Shown: in pieces, positions 1 to 6,839 of the stretch | How positions within the stretch are numbered: position 1 is the first letter of the stretch | How the letters are laid out: each line of letters starts with the position of its first letter | From: CAVLCC01 sp963661535 | GTDB taxonomy: Bacteria; Actinomycetota; Coriobacteriia; Coriobacteriales; CADBOM01 | Assembly (NCBI GenBank): GCA_963661535.1 | Contig: CAVLCC010000058.1 | Coordinates: 1 to 10,861 of the forward strand | Direction: 5' to 3' | Length of the DNA stretch: 10,861 nucleotides | Position numbers and translations under genes: made by a program | The notes under the pieces: model-generated | Database searches by the model: none | The model's input: only the letters and a program-made list of their open reading frames with translations | Told to the model about the DNA's origin: nothing

Positions 1-230
1 ATTATCTCTTGGCTTGTGACCTTGCTTCTAGCGTTATTTGTGAGCAGGCGTTTGAGCCAATTTCTGATGCTGCTTTTGATGAAGCAATTAAGTGTTTGGA
101 TAAGTGCGAAAAACTAATTTGCTGCATAGATAAGTTTGGATCTTGTAACTCCAGAAATGCTAATCTAATTGAGCACGCAAAAAATGCAGGTATTCAAATT
201 GAAATGACATCTAGAGCAGGTGAGTGTTAA
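1..230 (+). CDS. C-terminal end of a protein, possibly a cobalamin/siderophore ABC-transporter ATPase (partial)
   Basis: The reading frame is open from the left edge (first full codon at base 3) to the TAA at 228-230, so about 75 C-terminal residues are visible and the start lies outside the window. A TTG at base 9 is only an internal Leu codon in this view. The pattern of a 'PF/AFEPIS' segment, a helix, a hydrophobic strand (LICCID), then a 'GxxNxRNxxLIEHAKNAG' segment recalls the C-terminal extension I associate with some cobalamin or Fe-siderophore ABC ATPases. No Walker or signature motif is in view, so this is inference from memory of the family and from the B12 operon context. The fragment has eight Cys in its last 73 residues, which is high. 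The stop overlaps the cbiD ATG (TAATG), so it is probably co-transcribed and translationally coupled with cbiD. It could be another B12-linked protein instead. Confidence 0.45.
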   Translation, partial: YLLACDLASSVICEQAFEPISDAAFDEAIKCLDKCEKLICCIDKFGSCNSRNANLIEHAKNAGIQIEMTSRAGEC

Positions 231-1393
231 TGACATTTGACCACTATATTTACTCTGGAACAAAGCGCTTGCGCTGCGGATATACAACGGGTAGCTGTGC
301 TGCAATGGCTGCACAAGCTGCAACAATAGTTGTTTTTGAGCAACACGATGTGGATACTGCAACCATTATGACTCCTAAGGGTTTGCAAGTTCAAGCCGAT
401 GTGTTAGATATAACAACGGGAGATGGCTGGGCAAAATGCGCTATAAAAAAAGATGGCGGAGATGATGTGGATGCAACTGATGGAATGTTGGTATATACCA
501 AGGTTCAAATTGTTGCAGACTCTGCTGACGGCCAAACTCAAAATTCTACGCCTCAAATTGTAATAGACGGGGGTCAAGGCGTTGGTCGTGTGGGTATGCC
601 TGGCTTAGACCAGCCTGTGGGCGCAGCAGCTATAAATCATGTTCCGCGTGAGATGATTGAAAAAGAAGTTAAGCATGTATGCGACCAACATAAATTTAAA
701 GGCAAAATCCTAGTAACAGTTAGCGCACCTCAAGGCCAAGTCATTGCTAAAAAAACCTTTAACCCGCGTTTGGGTATAGACGGTGGAATATCAATCCTTG
801 GAACATCAGGGATCGTTGAGCCCCAAAGCTTACAAGCTCTAAAAGATAGCATCACAACCGAAGCCAAAGCCTACGCTGCACAATCTAAAAAAATTATTAT
901 TACACCTGGCAGTTACGGTGAGACCTTCTTGCAAGATTTTAATATGCTCAAAGGTGTTCCAGAACTCAAGTTCTCTAACTTTTTAGGTCACACCTTAGAT
1001 CAGCTTTCAATTGATGGATTTAGCGAAGTGCTGCTTGTTAGCCATATTGGAAAGCTATCTAAAGTTGCTGGTGCAATTATGGACACACACTCACGAACGG
1101 CAGATTGTAGATGCGAAATATTTTGTGCACATGCTGCTTGTGCGGGAGCAAGTCAAGATACATGCATAGAGATAATGAACTCCGCCACAACAGATGCATG
1201 TTTGGATATCTTAGAAGATACAGGGCTTCTAGATAAGGTCTTACAAAGCATATCGTGTGCAGTTCAAGACAGGCTAGAGCATCGTGTGGCAGAGGCATAC
1301 AAAATAGGGGCAGTAAGTTTTTCTAACAAAAGAGGACTTTTGTTTTCCACACCTCAAGCAAAAGAAATTATTGATAATTGGAGGGCAATGTGA
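230..1393 (+). CDS. cbiD: Cobalt-precorrin-5B C1-methyltransferase CbiD
   Basis: SAM-dependent C1 methylation of cobalt-precorrin-5B to cobalt-precorrin-6A, a cytosolic step of the anaerobic cobalamin pathway. The predicted protein has 387 residues, normal for the family. Family hallmarks are visible: the N-terminal GYTTGSCAA block (residues 17-25), GTSGIVEP (191-198), TPGSYG (225-230), and the HIGKLSKVA / DTHSR block from His272. CbiD is unrelated to the other corrinoid methyltransferases, so these motifs are diagnostic. I chose the ATG at 230 because AGCAGG (215-220) lies 9 bases upstream and the preceding gene's stop overlaps as TAATG. An in-frame GTG at 224 is possible but is only 3 bases from that ribosome site. 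The end overlaps the cbiL start by GTGA. Nothing is broken or missing. Confidence 0.97.
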   Translation: MTFDHYIYSGTKRLRCGYTTGSCAAMAAQAATIVVFEQHDVDTATIMTPKGLQVQADVLDITTGDGWAKCAIKKDGGDDVDATDGMLVYTKVQIVADSADGQTQNSTPQIVIDGGQGVGRVGMPGLDQPVGAAAINHVPREMIEKEVKHVCDQHKFKGKILVTVSAPQGQVIAKKTFNPRLGIDGGISILGTSGIVEPQSLQALKDSITTEAKAYAAQSKKIIITPGSYGETFLQDFNMLKGVPELKFSNFLGHTLDQLSIDGFSEVLLVSHIGKLSKVAGAIMDTHSRTADCRCEIFCAHAACAGASQDTCIEIMNSATTDACLDILEDTGLLDKVLQSISCAVQDRLEHRVAEAYKIGAVSFSNKRGLLFSTPQAKEIIDNWRAM

Positions 1394-2076
1394 GTGCAAT
1401 TTTATATGGAGTTTCTGTAGGACCTGGAGATCCAGAGCTCATAACACTTAAAGCAAAAAAAGTTATAGAGAGTTGCGATATTATTGCAGCTCCAAAAACC
1501 AAAAGCGGCGAGCATCTTGCACTAGATATTGCAAGTGGTGTAGTTGATATGCAGCACAAAACTGTTGTTTTTATTGAGTCATTGATGACACGTGATAAAG
1601 ATGAGCTAGATCGTAGTCATAAACAGCAAGCCTCTATGTTAGAAAAATATCTTCAAGAAGGTCACGATGTTGCACTTCTAAATATTGGAGATGTTTCGGT
1701 ATTTTCCACATTTTCTTATATCGCTCAAAATCTAAAAGACAGCTTTGAGATTGAAGTGATACCTGGAGTTACTAGTTTTTGTGCAGCAGCTGCTGTAGCA
1801 GGGCAAAGCCTAACGACCATGAATGAACCTCTGCATATTATTCCAGCTAGTGGCACAAGCGTAAAAGACGCGTTAGAACTTAATGGCACAAAGGTCTTGA
1901 TGAAGAGCGGAAAACACCTCAACGAAGTGCTTAGCGAAATTAAAGATAAAGGTTTGTCTGGCAGCGCATGGATGGTTCAAAACTGTGGACTCGAAAACCA
2001 AAATATCATCTTTGATATAGAGAATACTAAGCCACAAGACAGCTATTTTTCACTGGTTGTAGTTAAGGAGAACTAA
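1390..2076 (+). CDS. cbiL: Cobalt-precorrin-2 C20-methyltransferase CbiL
   Basis: SAM-dependent methylation of cobalt-precorrin-2 at C20 to give cobalt-precorrin-3, the first committed corrin-directed methylation. From the GTG at 1390 the protein has 228 residues, as expected. It is a tetrapyrrole methylase (class III methyltransferase fold): SAM-binding GVSVGPGDPE near residues 7-16, the second loop GDVSVFST (100-107), and PGVTSF (125-130). The 'GDVSVFSTFSYI' form points to the C20 (CbiL/CobI) subgroup rather than CbiF or CbiH. I preferred GTG 1390 over the in-frame TTG at 1378: GGAGGG (1380-1385) sits just upstream, the protein then begins right before its first conserved strand, and the GTGA overlap with the cbiD stop fits the operon style. 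The TAA at 2074-2076 overlaps the cbiF ATG. Confidence 0.94.
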   Translation: MSAILYGVSVGPGDPELITLKAKKVIESCDIIAAPKTKSGEHLALDIASGVVDMQHKTVVFIESLMTRDKDELDRSHKQQASMLEKYLQEGHDVALLNIGDVSVFSTFSYIAQNLKDSFEIEVIPGVTSFCAAAAVAGQSLTTMNEPLHIIPASGTSVKDALELNGTKVLMKSGKHLNEVLSEIKDKGLSGSAWMVQNCGLENQNIIFDIENTKPQDSYFSLVVVKEN

Positions 2077-2834
2077 TGATTTATTTTGTAGGAGCAGGAA
2101 GCGGAGCAGTAGATTTAATCACTGTTAGGGGAGCAAACCTCCTAAAAGAGGCAGATACTATTGTTTATGCTGGGAGTTTGGTAAATCCCAAACTTTTGGA
2201 CTATGCAAAAAAAGATTGCAAAATCTATGACAGTGCAAAAATGACTCTAGAAGAGGTTCTAGATGTGATGCTAGAAGCGCACGCTAATGGAGAAAAAGTT
2301 GTGCGTTTGCACACTGGGGATCCTTGCTTATATGGTGCAATTAGAGAACAGATGGATGTGCTAGATCAAAAAGAGGTTCCTTATGAATACACCCCTGGAG
2401 TGTCTAGTTTTTGCGGTGCAGCCTCTGCTCTAAAGGCAGAATATACGCTTCCTAATGTTACTCAAACTGTGATTATTACGCGTATGGAGGGCAGAACCCC
2501 CGTTCCTGAACACGAAAAGATGCGCACGCTTGCTTCTCACGGCTCTACCATGGTGATCTTTTTGAGCATGGGTCTTTTGGATAAGCTATCAGAGGAACTT
2601 ATTGCAGGTGGTGTGTATACAGCAGATACACCAGCGGCAATTGTTTATAAGGCAACTTGGCCAGAAGAAAAGACTTTCTATTGCACTGTTGGAACTCTTG
2701 CCCAAACAGCAAAACAAAACAACATCACAAAAACTGCTCTTGTTTGCGTGGGTGATTTTTTGGGTAACGAATATGACCGCTCAAAACTCTACGACCCTTC
2801 TTTTACAACCGAATTTAGAAAAGCGAGTGTGTAG
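2076..2834 (+). CDS. cbiF: Cobalt-precorrin-4 C11-methyltransferase CbiF
   Basis: SAM-dependent C11 methylation of cobalt-precorrin-4 to cobalt-precorrin-5A. The protein has 252 residues, standard length. Visible family features: GAGSG (6-10) followed by DLITVRG, the YAGSLV segment, TGDPCLYGA (80-88), PGVSSF (107-112), and the downstream TVIITRMEGRTPVPE block that marks the C11 (CbiF/CobM) subgroup. The C-terminus 'SKLYDPSFTTEFRKA' is also typical, so the protein is complete. The start is well supported: AAGGAG at 2065-2070 lies 5 bases before the ATG, with a TAATG overlap with cbiL. The TAG stop (2832-2834) is in the same reading frame as cbiG, which begins one codon later. Confidence 0.97.
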   Translation: MIYFVGAGSGAVDLITVRGANLLKEADTIVYAGSLVNPKLLDYAKKDCKIYDSAKMTLEEVLDVMLEAHANGEKVVRLHTGDPCLYGAIREQMDVLDQKEVPYEYTPGVSSFCGAASALKAEYTLPNVTQTVIITRMEGRTPVPEHEKMRTLASHGSTMVIFLSMGLLDKLSEELIAGGVYTADTPAAIVYKATWPEEKTFYCTVGTLAQTAKQNNITKTALVCVGDFLGNEYDRSKLYDPSFTTEFRKASV

Positions 2835-2837
2835 AAG

Positions 2838-3869
2838 TTGAAAGTCTCTATTATCTCATTTACGCAAAAAGGTGCAGATCTTGCCTCACAGATTGCCAGG
2901 TTGTTAAATACAACAGGCGATGAGGTAACTTGTGCCTGCGGTTTTGGAGACAATAAGACTAACTATAAAAGTTGGACAAGCGAGCAATTTAATACAAGCG
3001 ATGCACTTGTATTTGTGGGTGCTTGCGGGATTGCGGTTAGAGCTATCGCACCCCATATTCAGCATAAAACTCTAGACCCTGCAGTTGTTGTGGTAGATGA
3101 GCTAGGACAACATGCAATCTCGCTTTTATCAGGACATATTGGTGGAGGAAACAAGCTTACGTCAAAGATTGCGCAAGGCATAAATGCCGATGCAGTTATA
3201 ACAACAGCAACAGATGTGAACAATTTATTTGCAGTTGATACGTGGGCTGCATCACAAAATATGTGCGTTATAAATCCAGAAAAGATAAAGAGAGTTTCTT
3301 CAAAAATTTTATCTGGAGGGGATGTAAGCGTTTGGAGTGAGTTTGTAATTGACGGACAAATGCCTGCTCATCTAAAAATTGCAAGCACACCTTATGATGC
3401 AGATGTTGTTGTGAGTGTTCACTCGCGTTTTGGTGATGGATTTGACTTGCAATCATCAGCCTTATTGCTAGCTCCAAAGATTTTGGTCTTAGGAATAGGG
3501 TGCAAGAGAGGAACTCCTAAAGAACACATCCAAAGCTGCTTTTTAGAAGTTTGCAAATGTAAGCACCTTAATACAGAGGGATTTTGCAAGCTTGCAACCA
3601 TAGATATAAAGGCAAACGAAGAGGGTCTATGCGCTTTTGCTCGCGACTACAATCTAGAGATGTGCTGCTTTGATGCAGCTTCGCTTAAAGCGTGCGAGGG
3701 TCAATTTCATTCTTCTAGTTTTGTTGAAAAAACAGTTGGAGTCGATAACGTTTGCGAACGCTCGGTGGTGGCAGCCGGAGCAAAACTTATAGTTAGACGT
3801 TATGCAAACGACGGGGTAACAATAGCAATAGGTCAGCTAGATACAAACTTAAAGTGGAATTTGGATTAG
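2838..3869 (+). CDS. cbiG: Cobalt-precorrin-5A hydrolase CbiG
   Basis: Opens the ring-A delta-lactone of cobalt-precorrin-5A and releases the two-carbon fragment as acetaldehyde, giving cobalt-precorrin-5B. The gene is specific to the anaerobic pathway. The protein has 343 residues, with all expected parts: N-terminal domain with GACGIAVRAIAP (61-72) and LSGHIGGGN (97-105), a variable middle region, and the C-terminal domain starting at GIGCKRGT (219-226), followed by LATIDIKANEEGL and VDNVCERSVVAAG. The TTG at 2838 is the only sensible start: the conserved N-terminus (KVSIISFTQKGADLA) begins right there, and the in-frame cbiF stop lies one codon upstream. The ribosome site is poor (GCGAG at 2823-2827, 10 bases away), so initiation probably depends on coupling to cbiF termination. 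Confidence 0.95.
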   Translation: MKVSIISFTQKGADLASQIARLLNTTGDEVTCACGFGDNKTNYKSWTSEQFNTSDALVFVGACGIAVRAIAPHIQHKTLDPAVVVVDELGQHAISLLSGHIGGGNKLTSKIAQGINADAVITTATDVNNLFAVDTWAASQNMCVINPEKIKRVSSKILSGGDVSVWSEFVIDGQMPAHLKIASTPYDADVVVSVHSRFGDGFDLQSSALLLAPKILVLGIGCKRGTPKEHIQSCFLEVCKCKHLNTEGFCKLATIDIKANEEGLCAFARDYNLEMCCFDAASLKACEGQFHSSSFVEKTVGVDNVCERSVVAAGAKLIVRRYANDGVTIAIGQLDTNLKWNLD

Positions 3870-3918
3870 ATACAAAACAAAAACAGCAAAAGGCACAAGA
3901 TAAAGGAAGGAAACAAAC

Positions 3919-4665
3919 ATGGGACTTTTATATGTGGTGGGTCTAGGACCTGGAGATCCTAAATATATGACACAAGAAGCGCTATCCGCACTCAAAGATG
4001 CAGACATCATTGCTGGATATTCTGTTTATGTAAAGCTTGCACAAGAGGTATATCCAGACAAGCCAACTATTGCAACTGGAATGCGTCACGAAGTTGAAAG
4101 ATGCAGAGCCGCTCTTTGTGAGGCTTCTAAGGGTTCTAAGGTTGCGATGGTTTGTAGTGGCGACTCAGGTGTGTTTGGAATGTCTGGACTTATATATGAG
4201 CTGGCTTGTGAATATAGCGGTGTTGAAATCAAGGTCATAAGCGGAGTTACAGCCGCCTTGTCGGGAAGTTCAGTTTTGGGTGCTCCTCTAACACACGACT
4301 TTGCAGTTATTTCTTTGTCTGACCAACTAACCGAATGGGAAAAGATAGAAAAAAGACTCATCTGTGCAGGTGAGGCAGACTTCTGCATTGCTTTATATAA
4401 TCCAATGAGCAATCATCGTCCTGATCATCTAAAACATGCTTGTGAGATATTGCTTCGTTATAGGCAGCCTAGCAATGTATGTGGATATGTGAAGATGATT
4501 GGTCGTGAGGGTCAAGAAAGCGCAGTTTGTAACCTAGGTGAGCTTAAGGATATGCAGCTTGATATGTTTACAACGGTCTTTATCGGAAACTCGCAAACAC
4601 GTGTGATAGATAACAAGATGGTTACTCCACGTGGATATCAAGCTAAAGAAGATGGACCAAAATAA
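3919..4665 (+). CDS. cbiH: Cobalt-precorrin-3 C17-methyltransferase (ring-contracting) CbiH
   Basis: Methylates C17 of cobalt-precorrin-3 and drives the ring contraction that gives cobalt-precorrin-4 with its delta-lactone. The protein has 248 residues, so it is the plain CbiH form without an extra C-terminal domain. Tetrapyrrole methylase motifs: VVGLGPGDP (6-14), SGDSGVFGM (80-88), and SGVTAALSGSS from residue 108. The following ISLSDQLTEWEKIEKRL and ALYNPMSNHRPDHL blocks are diagnostic of the CbiH/CobJ subgroup. The start is clear: AAAGGAAGG at 3902-3910, 8 bases before the ATG. A 49-base A-rich spacer separates it from cbiG; I see no convincing promoter in it, so this is likely the same transcript with independent translation initiation. 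Confidence 0.96.
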   Translation: MGLLYVVGLGPGDPKYMTQEALSALKDADIIAGYSVYVKLAQEVYPDKPTIATGMRHEVERCRAALCEASKGSKVAMVCSGDSGVFGMSGLIYELACEYSGVEIKVISGVTAALSGSSVLGAPLTHDFAVISLSDQLTEWEKIEKRLICAGEADFCIALYNPMSNHRPDHLKHACEILLRYRQPSNVCGYVKMIGREGQESAVCNLGELKDMQLDMFTTVFIGNSQTRVIDNKMVTPRGYQAKEDGPK

Positions 4666-4710
4666 TGGCAATTTTGCTCACGCATAAATGATTTGGGGGT
4701 TTTAAGGTTT

Positions 4711-5550
4711 ATGTCTACTATGCAAAGAGATGGCGCATTAGAAGAAGTTTATAACATGTTGCAAAATGCAAAAAAACCATTGCGCAATTTATTGTTGTTT
4801 GGGGGAACAACAGAAGGACGCGAACTAGCTGTGGCTCTGGTTCGCAATGGTCTAAATGTTCGCGTGTGTGTTGCTACGCACGTAGGAGCAAATCAGCTGC
4901 CAATTGGAATGCCTGGGCTTGAGGTCACATGCGGCAGATTAGACGCAGACACAATGGTTAAGCTTATGCAAAACAAATATGGAGCTGTTATAGATGCAAC
5001 GCATCCTTACGCTGTTGAGGTCAGTGCTAATGTGCGTCTTGCATCTAAGATGGCAAACTTGCCTTACGTGCGAATTATTAGACCTAGCATTGATTGTTCT
5101 GATTGTGTGATGGCTTCTACAACTGCAGAGGCTTGTCACAAAATTCCAGACGATGGCAAAAACGTGCTAGCTACTACTGGAAACAAAGAAATTCTCGACT
5201 ACACGTCTATACAAAATTTTAAGCAAAGGGTGTATGCTAGGGTGCTTCCAGACGATGCCTCTATTAAGTCGTGTTTAGCAGTCGGACTGCCTAAAAATCA
5301 TATTATTGGAGAAAAAGGTCCATTTAGTCTTGAGCATAATTTAGAGACTATTAAAAAGTTTGATATCAAACATATGATTACCAAAGAAAGCGGAGCAGCT
5401 GGTGGATTTTTGGAAAAGCTAGATGCTGCTAGACAATGCGGCGTGAATATTATTGTCGTAAAGCGCCCTCAAGACGAAGATGGCATTTTGCCTCAAGATT
5501 TAATCTCAATTCTTTCGGATTTGGCACCCAAAATTTCTGAAGAGAGATGA
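4711..5550 (+). CDS. cbiJ: Cobalt-precorrin-6A reductase CbiJ
   Basis: Reduces the macrocycle of cobalt-precorrin-6A to cobalt-precorrin-6B with a nicotinamide cofactor. Visible family features are the nucleotide-binding LLLFGGTTEGREL (residues 27-39 from the chosen start), DATHPYAVEVSANV, LATTGNKEI, RVYARVLP, and the C-terminal KESGAAGGFLEK block with VVKRP near the end. The core is complete. The start is uncertain. Candidates in frame are TTG 4693, ATG 4711, ATG 4720 and ATG 4756. AAGG (4704-4707) precedes 4711 by only 3 bases, while GAAGAAG (4741-4747) is 8 bases before 4756. Family members usually begin close to the GGTTEGREL motif, so about 11-26 residues here may be either an N-terminal extension or untranslated. 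The TGA overlaps the next ATG (ATGA). Confidence 0.93.
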   Translation: MSTMQRDGALEEVYNMLQNAKKPLRNLLLFGGTTEGRELAVALVRNGLNVRVCVATHVGANQLPIGMPGLEVTCGRLDADTMVKLMQNKYGAVIDATHPYAVEVSANVRLASKMANLPYVRIIRPSIDCSDCVMASTTAEACHKIPDDGKNVLATTGNKEILDYTSIQNFKQRVYARVLPDDASIKSCLAVGLPKNHIIGEKGPFSLEHNLETIKKFDIKHMITKESGAAGGFLEKLDAARQCGVNIIVVKRPQDEDGILPQDLISILSDLAPKISEER

Positions 5551-6839
5551 TTGCCATGTCTTGTGTGTGGATAGTGGGTCTAGGACCTGGAAATATAAAC
5601 ATGTGCACAAGAGAAGTTGTAGATATTGTGGGTGCAGCAGATGTATTTATTGGTGCTCCAAGGCTCATAGATACGGCACAACAAATTGCACTAGAAACTG
5701 CTTGCTGTGTGCGTGAGTCTAGACGAATCGAGGAGATATCTCCTTCAAAAATTCGCGCTGCGCTAGATGAACTTGGTTTTAAAATTGCATGTGTTGTTTG
5801 CAGCGGCGACAGCGGATATTATAGCTTGGCAACCTCTGTTCGAGAAGCCTTGACGGGATATAAGGTTTATACCTTGCCTGGAATTACATCTATACAAGCA
5901 ATGGCTGCAGCCCTAGGCAGACCTTGGCAAAACTGCACTCTAAGAAGTGCTCACGGAAAAGAGTGCAATGTTGTTGGCGAGGTTCTTGCATCTAAAGAAG
6001 TTTTTTTTCTAACAGGTGGAGATATTGTTCCAAAAACAATTGCGCATGAGCTAAATGCATGTGGTTTGGGTTTTGTAGAAATGTCTGTGGCACAGCGCCT
6101 TACTTATCCTGACCAAAAAGTAGAAGTTGGAAAAGCAAGCGACTTTATTAATACAGATTTTGACTCACTTTCTTGTGTGTGGATTAGAAGAACTGAACTA
6201 GCCAGTGAAGAACTGCAAGACTATGGATTGCTAACTTGCGGAATTGCAGATGATGCTTTTGTGCGTGGCAAAGTTCCTATGACCAAACAAGAAGTTAGAG
6301 CAAGCTGTATAGCAAAGCTAGGTCTTAGCGAAGGAGATGTTGTATACGACGTTGGGGCCGGCACTGGATCTATGAGTATTGAGGCAGCACTTGCTAGCCC
6401 TATGAATAAAGTCTACGCGATAGAAATAAACCCAGAAGGCTGCGATCTAATTGACACAAACAGACGCAGATTTGGAGCATACAACATAGAAGTTATTAGT
6501 GGTTTGGCACCTGATGCATTTCTAGAACTTCCCGCACCAGATGCTGCATTTATTGGAGGTTCTAAGGGCAACTTGCAAGAGATCATTGAAGCTTTGCTCC
6601 ATAAAAACCCAAGGTGCAAGCTTGTCTCTAGTGCTATTGCCCTAGAGACCATAGCGCAAACACAAAATGTATTTGAGTCTCTTGTAAACTTGGGATACAT
6701 AGATAACTTTGAGGTTTCGTTTATAAATGTGAGCCGCTCCCATAAAGCAGGCTCATATCACCTAATGATGGCACAAAATCCAATTGCTATATTTTCTGGA
6801 CGAGGAACTGGAGCTTATGATGCAGGTGATGAAGCATGA
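5547..6839 (+). CDS. cbiET: Fused CbiE-CbiT: cobalt-precorrin-7 C5-methyltransferase / cobalt-precorrin-6B C15-methyltransferase (decarboxylating)
   Basis: A 430-residue two-domain enzyme. The N-terminal half (about 1-230) is CbiE, a tetrapyrrole methylase: VGLGPGN (10-16), then CSGDSGYYSLA and LPGITSIQAMAAALGRPW. It methylates C5 of cobalt-precorrin-7. The C-terminal half (about 232-430) is CbiT, a classical Rossmann-fold SAM methyltransferase: it opens with GIADDAFVRGKVPMTKQEVR and has the SAM loop DVGAGTG at 268-274. It methylates C15 and decarboxylates the C12 acetate of cobalt-precorrin-6B. The same domain order occurs in CobL of the aerobic pathway; here the context is clearly anaerobic (CbiD, CbiG, CbiH). 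The start at 5547 gives an ATGA overlap with cbiJ, but ATG 5556 is also plausible because GAGAG (5542-5546) would then be 9 bases away. It overlaps cbiA by ATGA. Confidence 0.95.
   Translation: MIAMSCVWIVGLGPGNINMCTREVVDIVGAADVFIGAPRLIDTAQQIALETACCVRESRRIEEISPSKIRAALDELGFKIACVVCSGDSGYYSLATSVREALTGYKVYTLPGITSIQAMAAALGRPWQNCTLRSAHGKECNVVGEVLASKEVFFLTGGDIVPKTIAHELNACGLGFVEMSVAQRLTYPDQKVEVGKASDFINTDFDSLSCVWIRRTELASEELQDYGLLTCGIADDAFVRGKVPMTKQEVRASCIAKLGLSEGDVVYDVGAGTGSMSIEAALASPMNKVYAIEINPEGCDLIDTNRRRFGAYNIEVISGLAPDAFLELPAPDAAFIGGSKGNLQEIIEALLHKNPRCKLVSSAIALETIAQTQNVFESLVNLGYIDNFEVSFINVSRSHKAGSYHLMMAQNPIAIFSGRGTGAYDAGDEA

Noticed and set aside
3870..3918. Internal promoter between cbiG and cbiH
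   Set aside because: The spacer is A-rich but shows no recognisable -35/-10 pair; it is better read as a leader for the strong cbiH ribosome site.
4086..4412. Antisense open frame inside cbiH (108 codons)
   Set aside because: It lies wholly opposite a strongly conserved gene, has no ribosome site or recognisable domain, and reflects codon bias of the sense strand.
4665..4691. An 8-codon gene after cbiH
   Set aside because: It is too short, with no recognisable product; kept only as a possible coupling element in the cbiJ-start finding.
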